Shown in pieces: positions 26,277-35,268 of a stretch of 64,000 nucleotides of DNA. The notes beneath the pieces were generated by a model. That model ran no database searches. It had not been told where the DNA came from and worked only from the letters and a program-made list of their open reading frames with translations. This DNA comes from Sphingobacterium endophyticum (GTDB lineage: Bacteria > Bacteroidota > Bacteroidia > Sphingobacteriales > Sphingobacteriaceae). Position 1 is the first letter of the stretch. Every line of letters begins with the position of its first letter. The DNA lies in the NCBI RefSeq assembly GCF_009733535.1, contig NZ_SMMI01000004.1:248001-312000 (forward strand), in the 5' to 3' direction. Both the position numbers and the translations under genes were made by a program.

Positions 26277-27155
26277 ATGAAACCAAAATTTGATCGGATA
26301 TTAAGCCAGCTTGATAATGAAGTGTACAAATTTCGACACTACAGCGATCAATTATTTTCCACGAATTTTCATTTTCATGAGGAAATCCAGATAAACTACA
26401 TTTTGGAAGGTTCAGGTCAGCGAGTTATTGGAGATAATATTTCAAATTTTGAAGAAGGGGAACTTACCTTGTTAGGTTCCAATTTACCACATGTTTGGTA
26501 TTCGCAAGAAGCCAATCCCAAGCATGAAAAAACAGCATCCTCCATCACCTTATTTATTGACGTTGAAAAATGCTTATCACTTCTTGCACCTTTACAAGAG
26601 GTTCATGGTATAAGATCTTTTTTTAAACAAGCTGAAAGAGGAATAATATTTATGGGCAAAAACAAGAGTCAATTGACTAAACTCCTATTTGCCATAAATG
26701 AAGCTGAGGATTTAGAGAGGACCATTTATTTCCTTCAGCTCTTGGATCAAATCGTTAAGTCAGAAAACTACCAATTTATTTCAAGTTCAAGTTATAGAAA
26801 TAGATACTCTTCGCAAGATTTCAAGGGTAATCAAGTGGATCATATAATCCGATTTGTTTTAGAGAATTATAACAAGGAAATTAAATTGGACGAAGCGGCA
26901 GAAATGGCAAACATGACAAAACAGGCATTTTGTAGGTTTTTTAAGAATAGGACTCAGAAGAGCTTTATTCAGTTTGTAAATGAGACTAGAATCAGTATTG
27001 CATGTCAGGAAATGATGAAAACAGACAATTTGATTAGCAATATTGCTTATGATTCTGGTTTTTCTAGTCTTTCAAACTTCAATAAAATTTTCAAATCAAT
27101 TAAAGGCATTACCCCAAGGCAGTTCAAAGAGAGACTTGCTATAAAATCTGATTAA
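26277..27155 (+). CDS. AraC-family transcriptional regulator with cupin sensor domain
   Basis: 292 residues. The N-terminal ~150 residues form a cupin domain (FHFHEEIQINYILEGSGQRVIGD, LTLLGSNLPHVWY). The C-terminal ~100 residues contain two helix-turn-helix motifs: KLDEAAEMANMTKQAFCRFFKNRT and LISNIAYDSGFSSLSNFNKIFKSIKG, then TPRQFKERL. Such regulators sense a sugar and activate a local utilisation operon. It is divergent from susC and convergent with the beta-propeller glycosidase gene, so these are the likely targets. Confidence 0.93.
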   Translation: MKPKFDRILSQLDNEVYKFRHYSDQLFSTNFHFHEEIQINYILEGSGQRVIGDNISNFEEGELTLLGSNLPHVWYSQEANPKHEKTASSITLFIDVEKCLSLLAPLQEVHGIRSFFKQAERGIIFMGKNKSQLTKLLFAINEAEDLERTIYFLQLLDQIVKSENYQFISSSSYRNRYSSQDFKGNQVDHIIRFVLENYNKEIKLDEAAEMANMTKQAFCRFFKNRTQKSFIQFVNETRISIACQEMMKTDNLISNIAYDSGFSSLSNFNKIFKSIKGITPRQFKERLAIKSD

Positions 27156-27158
27156 AAC

Positions 27159-27194
27159 CTCCTTAAAAAACAATTTTTTTATTTTTTAAGGAGG
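27159..27194. terminator. Bidirectional terminator, araC-type gene and glycosidase
   Basis: Stem CCTCCTTAAAAAA/TTTTTTAAGGAGG (27159-27171 with 27182-27194), loop ~10 nt. Confidence 0.7.
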
Positions 27195-27209
27195 GTCCAG
27201 CGATTTGAA

Positions 27210-28871
27210 TTAATCTTTCATTTTAAATTTCCATTCATTAAGTTTAGATCCTTCCTCATCAATAATGATACTATATTCATCAGAAGGGACGAACTCCTTT
27301 AAATTGATTGATACCAGTTCTTTTTCATAGGGTTTAATTTGATTTAAAGCATGTTCAGCAAGTATTTTTGTTTCGCCATTGACGATTTGATACAATTTGA
27401 TTTTTGCATTAGAACTTGGTTTTACTCCAAAATTTTGAACTTCCATCTTCACAACTGACTTTCCAGATTCTACGAGAAACACTGGTTTTCTAGCACTTAG
27501 AATTCCTTTTTCATATTTTGCCCAAGGGACACGAGTATATCCAAATAAAAGCTTACCATCCTTTCTTTTTCCTAATAACTTAGGAGCGAATTCATCTTGA
27601 TTTAATTTGTGATCTTGTTTTGAGAAGATTAAAATTAAACCGTCTTTAGCCTTTTCTGTCCTTAGAACTTGACTTCCACCGCCATAGTTAACGGTTTCAT
27701 TGGAGCCAAACCGTAAAGATTTTAAATCAAGATCTTTATTCGGATCAAATCCTTTTTCAGCTTTTACTAAAACTTTAATTTCCTCATCAGCTTTAGGAAG
27801 TTTTGGATTTAGGAATTCCAATAAGACAGGTTTGGTCAATGGAATAATTATATTTTTAGAACTATATTTATCATTAGCCTTATCTTCCCATTTAATGGTA
27901 TCTATAACTGCAAAATTTGATGATATTGCTCTTCCATATTCATCCTGAAAGATTTTAATACGTTCATATTTGTACCATTCTTCTTTGTTTCCATCCTTGT
28001 GTTTTGCAATACCAATTGTATAAGCTTGACCTGGATCAGTGACCCAATTAATACCATCAGGACTACGCTGATAAAAAGCAATTCTTCCCAACCAATCATT
28101 GACGATTAAATGATATTGAATATGGTCTTTCCAAACCACTGGATCTTCAAATTCGCCTTCTACTGGTGGGTAAACTCTTTGATTTGACACTTGCATATAA
28201 GGACTGACACCGTTTTCACTAAACCAAACCCCACCTCCTCTACAAATCATAAGCTGAGATCCATCCTCTCTTTTTGCAAAAGTTAAATTAGAGAGACCTT
28301 CAATTATCGGTCGATCTCTATTGTCAAATGATAATTTTTGATAGGTCCATGGACCATTCAATGTTTTTGATCGGTACGAACCATCGATGACATATATAAC
28401 ATAAGACCCATCTTTTGCTTGAAATATTTCAGGATTGTGCCCTTTTCCAATGGTATCTACAATTTTGTAAGGTCCGTTAATTCTTTTGCTGGTTGTATGG
28501 TATACTGTTGATCCTGGCCATGCCATATGCCCCTTTTCTGAAGATTCGGGCCAACCACAAACAAAGAGATGGTATTGACCATTGGCATACTTGATATTGC
28601 CTCCCCAATAGGAATTTTTTTGGTCTTCAATTCCATTATCTACATAACGATTCATTACAGCATCTGCTCCCCAATTTGGTTTTTTGACTATCTTTCCTTT
28701 ATGCATTGGGAGAAATAAATCTCTAAACCTTCCCCCATCTACGAGGTTATCCCATTCTTTCGGAATCTCACGGTCCTTAACTTGTGCCTTAATTGGATTG
28801 GTGAATGTTAAAAAAGCAAATCCTGCCAATAAGAGAGAATTCCGATTAAAAATTTGATTTCTGTACTTCAT
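27210..28871 (-). CDS. Secreted beta-propeller glycoside hydrolase-like protein
   Basis: 553 residues with a signal peptide ending PIKAQ. Residues ~60-330 have the repeating blade pattern of five-bladed beta-propeller glycosidases (GH43/GH117-type): WGGNIKYANGQYHLFVCGWP, GHNPEIFQAKDGSYVIYVID, VEGEFEDPVVWKDHIQYHLIV. Acidic residues at the blade starts could be catalytic but I cannot place them firmly. The last ~150 residues look like an immunoglobulin-like accessory domain (SVVKMEVQNFGVKPSSNAKIK). It is followed by a zinc dehydrogenase on the same strand and belongs to the susCD locus by position. Confidence 0.7.
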   Translation of the reverse strand: MKYRNQIFNRNSLLLAGFAFLTFTNPIKAQVKDREIPKEWDNLVDGGRFRDLFLPMHKGKIVKKPNWGADAVMNRYVDNGIEDQKNSYWGGNIKYANGQYHLFVCGWPESSEKGHMAWPGSTVYHTTSKRINGPYKIVDTIGKGHNPEIFQAKDGSYVIYVIDGSYRSKTLNGPWTYQKLSFDNRDRPIIEGLSNLTFAKREDGSQLMICRGGGVWFSENGVSPYMQVSNQRVYPPVEGEFEDPVVWKDHIQYHLIVNDWLGRIAFYQRSPDGINWVTDPGQAYTIGIAKHKDGNKEEWYKYERIKIFQDEYGRAISSNFAVIDTIKWEDKANDKYSSKNIIIPLTKPVLLEFLNPKLPKADEEIKVLVKAEKGFDPNKDLDLKSLRFGSNETVNYGGGSQVLRTEKAKDGLILIFSKQDHKLNQDEFAPKLLGKRKDGKLLFGYTRVPWAKYEKGILSARKPVFLVESGKSVVKMEVQNFGVKPSSNAKIKLYQIVNGETKILAEHALNQIKPYEKELVSINLKEFVPSDEYSIIIDEEGSKLNEWKFKMKD

Positions 28872-28902
28872 AATTAGATCTTAAGATTTTATATAGGTTA
28901 GA

Positions 28903-29913
28903 TTAAAATTCCACCACGGCTTTTAAAACTTTATTTTCCAGATTTAATAATTCCGGAAATCTATCCCCAAGTTCTAAAAATGGAATCCTGTGGGTTATAA
29001 TTTTATTCACATCAATTTCCCGATTTCGTATATGTGCAATCACTTCTTCAAAATCATATTTTGAAGCATTTCTGCTACTTAACAAAGTAGCTTCTCTTTT
29101 ATGAAATTCAGGGTGGCTAAAAGAAATATTTCCAGATTGTAGTCCGATTAACAGATATCTACCTGCATGTGCTAAGAATTTAAAGCTTGAATTAATTGCA
29201 TTTAGATTTCCACTGGCATCAATTAAGACATTAGCCATAATTCCAGCAGTAAATTCAGATACTTTTTCAAGAATATCTCCCTCATTTGCCGTCCAGGTTT
29301 CAACAGTTGGCAAAATTGATTTACATACATCTAATCTCTCCTTGTTGACATCTAATACTAAAACTTTTGCACCAGTTAGATTGGCAAAAGTAGCAGCAGC
29401 AATACCAATAGGACCCGCGCCAACAATAACAGCACATTCACCATTTTTCAAGGCAGCTCTTTTAATACCATGTTTAGCAATTGAATAGGGTTCTATCATT
29501 GCCATTTCTGACAGTTTCAACCCTTCAGCAGCAATCAAACAACTATTTGGAACAGCAATGTATTCTCTCATTCCACCATCAGTATGGACTCCAAAAACCT
29601 CCAAAGAAACACAGCAGTTTCCTTTTGATGATTTACATGCTTGGCACTCTCCACAATTGAAATAGGGAATAATGGTTACAAAGTCACCTTTTTTAAATTC
29701 ATTATGACTTGTTTCAACTATTTCACCTGCTATTTCGTGTCCTAGAACTCTTGGATAAGAAAAATAGGGTTGAGTTCCTTCAAAAGCATGTATATCTGTT
29801 CCACATACTCCTATACATTTGACTTTTAATAGCGTATAACCTGGTTTTTGTTCAGGCAGTTCAAATTCATCGTAAATTAAGTATCCAGGTTCTGAACAGA
29901 TTAAGGCTTTCAT
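28903..29913 (-). CDS. Zinc-dependent medium-chain sugar/alcohol dehydrogenase
   Basis: 336 residues. GroES-like domain with catalytic zinc ligands in GVCGTDIHAFEG and LGHEIAGEIVE, and four structural-zinc cysteines in CGECQACKSSKGNCC. The Rossmann fold starts at VIVGAGPIGIAAATFANLTGA with an acidic residue (LVLDVNKERL) favouring NAD. Relatives oxidise polyols or aldonates such as L-galactonate or galactitol phosphate. It lies 31 nt downstream of the secreted glycosidase gene on the same strand, so it may oxidise the sugar that enzyme releases. The substrate is unproven. Confidence 0.87.
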   Translation of the reverse strand: MKALICSEPGYLIYDEFELPEQKPGYTLLKVKCIGVCGTDIHAFEGTQPYFSYPRVLGHEIAGEIVETSHNEFKKGDFVTIIPYFNCGECQACKSSKGNCCVSLEVFGVHTDGGMREYIAVPNSCLIAAEGLKLSEMAMIEPYSIAKHGIKRAALKNGECAVIVGAGPIGIAAATFANLTGAKVLVLDVNKERLDVCKSILPTVETWTANEGDILEKVSEFTAGIMANVLIDASGNLNAINSSFKFLAHAGRYLLIGLQSGNISFSHPEFHKREATLLSSRNASKYDFEEVIAHIRNREIDVNKIITHRIPFLELGDRFPELLNLENKVLKAVVEF

Positions 29914-30141
29914 AGGTATAAATTGTTTTTTATAAAATTAGGTTGGAGTAAGACGTTTCTATTCGTCAATGTTATCTAAATATAATAGAATATTAACCTT
30001 GGGTATTAAATGTTAATTAACTAAGAATTTACTTAAAAAGAAGGGTAAATTAAAAGAAAGTCTAGTTCATGTAAAATTGTATAAGGAATTCATTTTATAA
30101 AAGAAAAATCACTAGATTTACTTGTCATACTAATAGTTGTT

Positions 30142-30585
30142 ATGCTAAAAGAAAAATTCAATCAGTATTCCTTTGTTTTAGATCGTACGGCACGTCGGGT
30201 TAAACAATTTGCTCAATCAGCTTTTGTGGAGAATGGGATTGATCTCACGGTAGATCAATGGTCAGTTATCAAGACATTGTACGAGCATGAGGATTTAACG
30301 CATAAGGATTTAGCAGATTTATGTGGTAAGGACCAACCTACCATGACCCGAATTATAGACCTATTAATAAAGAAAGGCTCAGTACAACGCGTAGAACATC
30401 CAACAGATCGAAGGAGCCTACATATTCAATTAACGGAAGTGGGTAAGGACCAGGCAAAAAATCTTGCTCCGTTAGTTAAGGAATTCAGGATGCAAGCTTG
30501 GGAGAACCTGACTGATGAAGATTTTGAGCATTTCAGCAGAATATTAAACACAATTTACAATAATCTAGACAAAAAAAAGATATGA
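30142..30585 (+). CDS. MarR-family transcriptional regulator
   Basis: 147 residues. Winged helix-turn-helix with TVDQWSVIKTLYEHEDLTHKDLADLCGKDQPTMTRIIDLL as the recognition region and wing VQRVEHPTDRRSLHIQLTEVG. MarR proteins usually repress the genes beside them until a phenolic, oxidant or lipid ligand binds. Its stop codon overlaps the start codon of the reductase gene by 4 nt (ATGA), so regulator, reductase and ferredoxin form one operon. Confidence 0.93.
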   Translation: MLKEKFNQYSFVLDRTARRVKQFAQSAFVENGIDLTVDQWSVIKTLYEHEDLTHKDLADLCGKDQPTMTRIIDLLIKKGSVQRVEHPTDRRSLHIQLTEVGKDQAKNLAPLVKEFRMQAWENLTDEDFEHFSRILNTIYNNLDKKKI

Positions 30586-31586
30586 TAACAACAGATATTT
30601 GCATTATAGGAGCTGGACCGGTTGGTTTATTTGCTGTATTTGAGGCAGGATTATTAAAAATGCGTTGTCACTTAATAGATGCCTTGCCACAAGTTGGCGG
30701 GCAGCTTTCAGAAATATATCCTCACAAGCCGATATATGACATCCCTGGCTACCCGAGTATTACAGCACAAGAGCTTATTAACAATCAGATGAAACAGATT
30801 GCGCCATTCCAACCAACATTTAGTTTAGGAGAGCGGGTTGACACATTGAATAGGCAGGATGATGGTTCATATGTAGTTTTAGGTTCGGAAGGCAGTGAGA
30901 TCCATTGCCAAGTTGTTGTTATAGCAGGAGGATTAGGTTGTTTTGAACCTAGAAAACCGGAACTAGAAAATCTGACAACATATGAAGGTAAAAATGTTCA
31001 CTATATGGTTAAAGACCCGGAAAGATTTCGGGATGAACGGATTGTTATAGCTGGAGGAGGAGATTCTGCATTAGATTGGACGATTTTTTTAAGTGATATC
31101 GCTAAGGAGGTGACATTAGTTCATCGAAGTGATAGTTTTCGAGGAGCACCAGATTCAGCAGAGAAGGTTTTTAATTTAGCTCAGCAAGGTAAGATTAACT
31201 TATTATTATCACATAACTTACAGAAACTCAACGGGAATGGACATTTAGAATCAGTATTTATGACAAACAAAAGTAAGGAGGAGGTTGTTATTCATACAGA
31301 TCATTTTATTCCATTGTATGGTTTAAGTCCGAAACTTGGACCGATTGCCGATTGGGGATTAACGATAGACAAGAATGCCATAGAGGTCGATACCTTTGAT
31401 TATTCGACAAATGTAGAACGCATTTATGCCATAGGCGACATTAATACATATCCTGGCAAATTGAAGCTTATTCTTTGTGGTTATCATGAGGCTTCCCTTA
31501 TGGTTCAGAGTGCATTTAAATATGTTTATCCTGAACAAAAGCTAAGTTTTAAATATACAACTGTAAATGGAATAAATGCGTTTTAA
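30582..31586 (+). CDS. Ferredoxin-NADP reductase, thioredoxin-reductase-like type
   Basis: 334 residues. FAD-binding CIIGAGPVGLFAVFEAG at the start, LPQVGGQLSEIYPHKPIYDIPG, and NADPH-binding IAGGGDSALDW with VHRSDSFRGAP. The C-terminal FAD motif is IYAIGDINTYPGKLKL. The CxxC redox pair of thioredoxin reductases is absent, which identifies the TrxR-like ferredoxin reductase family (as in YumC). It passes electrons between NADPH and ferredoxin; the ferredoxin gene follows 2 nt downstream. Confidence 0.92.
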   Translation: MITTDICIIGAGPVGLFAVFEAGLLKMRCHLIDALPQVGGQLSEIYPHKPIYDIPGYPSITAQELINNQMKQIAPFQPTFSLGERVDTLNRQDDGSYVVLGSEGSEIHCQVVVIAGGLGCFEPRKPELENLTTYEGKNVHYMVKDPERFRDERIVIAGGGDSALDWTIFLSDIAKEVTLVHRSDSFRGAPDSAEKVFNLAQQGKINLLLSHNLQKLNGNGHLESVFMTNKSKEEVVIHTDHFIPLYGLSPKLGPIADWGLTIDKNAIEVDTFDYSTNVERIYAIGDINTYPGKLKLILCGYHEASLMVQSAFKYVYPEQKLSFKYTTVNGINAF

Positions 31587-31588
31587 AA

Positions 31589-31918
31589 ATGGAGAATACA
31601 ATCACAATTCATGTAGAAGACAGAGATGGGACAATTCAAGAGGTTATGGTTCCTACAGATGTAAATCTAAGTTTGATGGAAATACTTAAAGCATCAGAAT
31701 ATAACATTTTAGCGACTTGTGGGGGTATGGCATTATGTGCGACCTGTTATGTAGAGGTATTATCAGGAATGGAGAATTTACCTGAAGCTGCCGACCAAGA
31801 ACTTGACATGTTAGACACCTTACCAGATTCGGATGATAACAGCCGATTAGCCTGCCAACTTCGGTTGACTGAAATGAATAATGGATTGACGGTAAAAATT
31901 AAAGGCAGTTTACAATAG
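31589..31918 (+). CDS. [2Fe-2S] ferredoxin, adrenodoxin type
   Basis: 109 residues. Cluster ligands are the three cysteines of LATCGGMALCATCYVEV (Cys-x5-Cys-x2-Cys) and the fourth in LACQLRLTE. The adrenodoxin-like acidic helix LPEAADQELDMLDTLPDS would dock the partner. It is the third gene of a MarR-reductase-ferredoxin operon. Candidate electron acceptors include the acyl-ACP desaturase at 17.8 kb or a P450 elsewhere; neither link is proven. Confidence 0.93.
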   Translation: MENTITIHVEDRDGTIQEVMVPTDVNLSLMEILKASEYNILATCGGMALCATCYVEVLSGMENLPEAADQELDMLDTLPDSDDNSRLACQLRLTEMNNGLTVKIKGSLQ

Positions 31919-31921
31919 TCG

Positions 31922-31954
31922 ATCAATAGTGTACTTTCTACACTTAGTATTGAT
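31922..31954 (+). terminator. Hairpin after the ferredoxin gene
   Basis: Nested pairing ATCAATA/TATTGAT around GTGTA/TACAC with a 4-nt bulge; no T-run follows, so termination is uncertain. Confidence 0.35.
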
Positions 31955-32104
31955 TAATTAAGTAATTGAAAACTAAGAAGATAGAATAAGTTCAAACATC
32001 AAAATTGCTAAAAAACTAAAATTAATGCAATTAATTAGTGGATTATGCAGGAAAATGTCAGATATTTGTTCTTTATTTTAAAATTCTAATAACAAGAAAT
32101 TATT

Positions 32105-33424
32105 ATGTTGTTAAATCGTTCTGAAAGAAACTTTCCCCGAGTTATTATCATTGGAGCTGGGTTCGGTGGTGTTGAGTTAGCGCGGCAATTGAAAAACAAA
32201 GAGGTAGAAGTTTTACTTATTGACCGTAACAACTACCACACTTTCCAACCCCTGATGTATCAGGTTGCGACAGGAACTTTAGCGTCAGATTCTATTTCGT
32301 TTCCACTTCGAAAGATGTTCAAAAATCAAAGCAACTTCCGTTTTAGGTTGGCCGAAGTACTTCGTATTGACAGCAAGAATAAGATTGTACATACGTCGGT
32401 TGCTGACTATGACTACGATTATTTGGTTGTTGCTACAGGAGCTACGTCAAACTTTTTTGGGAACAAGCAAGTTGAGAAATATGCACTTCCGATGAAAAAC
32501 ATCATTGAAGCATTAAATATTCGGAGTTACTTATTGCAGAATCTTGAGGAGGCGGTTTTAAGAAAGAATACATCTGATCGAGAGCGATATTTAAACTTTG
32601 TTGTTGTAGGAGGTGGTCCAACAGGTGTTGAACTATCAGGCGCAATTGCTGAATACCAACAACATATGTTGAAAAAGGATTATCCTGAATTATCGACTTA
32701 TGAGATGAAGGTTTTTTTAGTTGAGGGAACCGGGAAAATATTAGGTGCCTTATCAGAAAAATCATCACGAGATGCGGAGAGATATTTAGATGAATTAGGA
32801 GTAAAGACAATATTAAATACAGTTGTAACGGATTACGATGGTAATACGGTAACTCTATCATCAGGTGAGCAAATTCCTACAAAAACGGTAATTTGGGGAG
32901 CAGGTGTGATGGGTCAAATGCCTGAGGGAATTTCTTCAGATATTATTGAACGTGGCAACCGCATCAGAATCAACGAACAATGTCAGGTTGAGGGAGAAAA
33001 AGATGTATATGCGATTGGCGATGTTTCGGCCATGATTACGGCTGAAAATCCTAGGGGATTGCCAGGGGTTGCGCCTGTTGCACAACAACAAGGAAAATAT
33101 GTTGCGAAGCATATTTTAAATCAACTTAATAGCCAAGAAACAGAAAATTTCAAATATTTCGATAAAGGTTCTATGGCTACTGTAGGTAGAAATAGGGCTG
33201 TTGTGGATATGGGCAGCTTACATATGAAAGGATTTTTGGCATGGATGACATGGATGTTCGTTCACCTTGTTTCGATTTTCGGATTTAGAAATAGGTTGGT
33301 AACGTTTGTAAACTGGTCCATTAAGTTCTTGACGAAAAATTCAGGTATTCGCTTAATCATCCACAAGTACAATCGTCCAGAATCTGAACCGGTTGTAAAA
33401 AAAGAAGAAGTAGCAACACATTAA
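32105..33424 (+). CDS. ndh: Type II NADH dehydrogenase (NDH-2)
   Basis: 439 residues. FAD-binding VIIIGAGFGGVELARQL, the quinone-reductase mark NNYHTFQPLMYQVATGTL, NADH-binding VVGGGPTGVELSGAIAE, and VYAIGDVSAMI. The C-terminal region holds hydrophobic/amphipathic segments (FLAWMTWMFVHLVSIFGF) that attach it to the inner membrane. It passes electrons from NADH to quinone without pumping protons. Single gene with its own terminator; a GATATTTG element ~37 nt upstream could be its -7 region. Confidence 0.94.
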   Translation: MLLNRSERNFPRVIIIGAGFGGVELARQLKNKEVEVLLIDRNNYHTFQPLMYQVATGTLASDSISFPLRKMFKNQSNFRFRLAEVLRIDSKNKIVHTSVADYDYDYLVVATGATSNFFGNKQVEKYALPMKNIIEALNIRSYLLQNLEEAVLRKNTSDRERYLNFVVVGGGPTGVELSGAIAEYQQHMLKKDYPELSTYEMKVFLVEGTGKILGALSEKSSRDAERYLDELGVKTILNTVVTDYDGNTVTLSSGEQIPTKTVIWGAGVMGQMPEGISSDIIERGNRIRINEQCQVEGEKDVYAIGDVSAMITAENPRGLPGVAPVAQQQGKYVAKHILNQLNSQETENFKYFDKGSMATVGRNRAVVDMGSLHMKGFLAWMTWMFVHLVSIFGFRNRLVTFVNWSIKFLTKNSGIRLIIHKYNRPESEPVVKKEEVATH

Positions 33425-33442
33425 AACAAACTATAAAAGATG

Positions 33443-33471
33443 AAGCCTTATCGAATGATGAGGCTTTTTTT
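33443..33471 (+). terminator. Terminator after ndh
   Basis: Stem AAGCCTTATC/GATGAGGCTT (33443-33452 with 33457-33466) with one wobble, 4-nt loop, then a T-run. Confidence 0.85.
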
Positions 33472-33587
33472 ATGCCTTTTCTAAATTAGAAATTCTATTC
33501 CTGAAAATTCATTCAGCGATAAAAGGATTTCCATAATCTAATTTCAAATTTCGTAGATTTGATTTTAACAAACAGAAAGAAAAAAAT

Positions 33588-35252
33588 ATGACAAACAAAG
33601 ACATAGCTAAGGTTTTTAAATTGTGTTCGCAATTAATGGAATTGTATAATGAGAATCCATTTAGGACTAAGGCTATGGCATCAGCTTCCTTCCGAATAGA
33701 CAAATTACCATTTTCAGCAAGTCAATCAGATTTGGAAACTTTAAGTGATCAACCCAACATAGGAAAAAGTACTGCGGAAAAGATTATTCAAGTGATTAGC
33801 ACTGGTACATTCCCGGAATTGGAGAAGTTAATTTCTAAAACTCCAGAAGGTATATTGGAAATGCTGAAGATAAAGGGTCTCGGTCCTAAAAAGATTCAGA
33901 TAATCTGGAATGAGCTACAAATTGAATCTGTTGGTGAACTTTATTATGCGTGTAATGAGAATAGATTGATCGAAGCCAAAGGTTTCGGTTTAAAAACTCA
34001 GGAGGATATTAAGAAGGCGATAGAATTTTCAATTGCCAACCAAGGTTGGTACTTATTTGCGAAAGTTATGCCATCTTCACTAGAAGTTATTCAACATTTA
34101 GAAAAACAATTGCCCCTATCTCCTATTAGCTTTACTGGCGACTATCGTCGTAAAGTTGAGGTGCTACAACATGTTGATTTAATAATTGCCGCTGATTCAA
34201 AGGAAGTTCAAAAAGCAGTTAAGGCTATGGAATTTGAATTTGATGTTCATACGGAGACACAAAAAATAAGTTTTAAAGACCAGAATGGAATTCCTTTTGA
34301 AATAACTATATGTTCCCCAGAGCTATATGCCAAGGAATTATTGATAAGTACAGGATCTGCGGCCCATATCGAGCAATTGGAACAACTTGGAACCATAGAT
34401 CCATTAAATTCTGAAGAAGAAATCTATAAATCATTAGGATTAGCATATATTGAGCCGGAGTTGCGGGAATCTGGCAACATAATTGAACTGGCAAAAGAGG
34501 ACAAACTTCCAACTTTAATCAGCTATTCAGATTTAAAGGGCACTTTACATAATCACACGACGTATAGTGATGGCGTTCATTCGCTTAGAGAAATGGCGAA
34601 TTACTGTAAAGAGGATTTAGGTCTTGAGTATTTAGGAGTTTGCGACCATTCCAAGACGGCAGTATATGCAAATGGCCTGCAGGTTGAAAGGCTTGAGCAA
34701 CAATGGGCTGAAATTGATCAATTAAACCAACAGTTATCACCGTTTAAAATATTTAAAGGAATAGAATCTGATATTCTATCCGATGGTTCATTGGATTACC
34801 CAGATGAGATATTAGCAAAATTTGATTTTGTAGTTGCTTCGATTCATAGCAATTTAAAAATGGATGAATCCAAGGCTACTGAAAGAATTATAAGAGCTAT
34901 TGAAAATCCATATACGACTATCCTTGGACACCCAACGGGTCGATTATTGCTTTCAAGAGCAGGATATCCATTGGATTTCAAAAAAGTCATTGATGCATGT
35001 TCAGCAAATCAAGTTGTAATCGAGATAAATGCGAACCCACTACGTCTAGATTTGGATTGGAGATGGCATCACTATGCATTAGAAAAGGGTGTTTTGCTTT
35101 CAATAAATCCTGATGCTCATCGAAAAGAAGGTTTCTTGGATATGGAATATGGTGTCTATGTGGGAAGAAAAGGCGGATTGACTAAGGAAAAATGTTTGAA
35201 TGCATTTAATTTAGATCAGATAGAATCCTATTTTAATAGCAAAAAGAAATAA
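33588..35252 (+). CDS. PolX-like protein with PHP domain; polymerase site altered
   Basis: 554 residues. Order: helix-hairpin-helix/8-kDa-like domain (~1-110), PolX palm/fingers (~110-260), C-terminal PHP phosphoesterase (~315-554). The PHP metal site looks intact: TLHNHTTYSDG, GVCDHSKTA, GIESDIL, ASIHSN, LGHPTG, NPDAH. The palm is not: the usual DxD (DLD/DID) reads H195-V-D197, the third Asp position reads FEIT (Glu238), and the GSxRR motif reads GDYRR. It may be an exonuclease or AP-endonuclease with weak or no polymerase activity in base excision repair. A -7 element TAGATTTG lies at 33554-33561. The M1 peptidase gene follows at 16 nt. Confidence 0.88.
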   Translation: MTNKDIAKVFKLCSQLMELYNENPFRTKAMASASFRIDKLPFSASQSDLETLSDQPNIGKSTAEKIIQVISTGTFPELEKLISKTPEGILEMLKIKGLGPKKIQIIWNELQIESVGELYYACNENRLIEAKGFGLKTQEDIKKAIEFSIANQGWYLFAKVMPSSLEVIQHLEKQLPLSPISFTGDYRRKVEVLQHVDLIIAADSKEVQKAVKAMEFEFDVHTETQKISFKDQNGIPFEITICSPELYAKELLISTGSAAHIEQLEQLGTIDPLNSEEEIYKSLGLAYIEPELRESGNIIELAKEDKLPTLISYSDLKGTLHNHTTYSDGVHSLREMANYCKEDLGLEYLGVCDHSKTAVYANGLQVERLEQQWAEIDQLNQQLSPFKIFKGIESDILSDGSLDYPDEILAKFDFVVASIHSNLKMDESKATERIIRAIENPYTTILGHPTGRLLLSRAGYPLDFKKVIDACSANQVVIEINANPLRLDLDWRWHHYALEKGVLLSINPDAHRKEGFLDMEYGVYVGRKGGLTKEKCLNAFNLDQIESYFNSKKK

Positions 35253-35268
35253 TAGAATAATCCTAAAT

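Noticed and set aside
32502..32861. Minus-strand frame of 119 codons
   Set aside because: Antisense to NDH-2; composition is that of a shadow frame.
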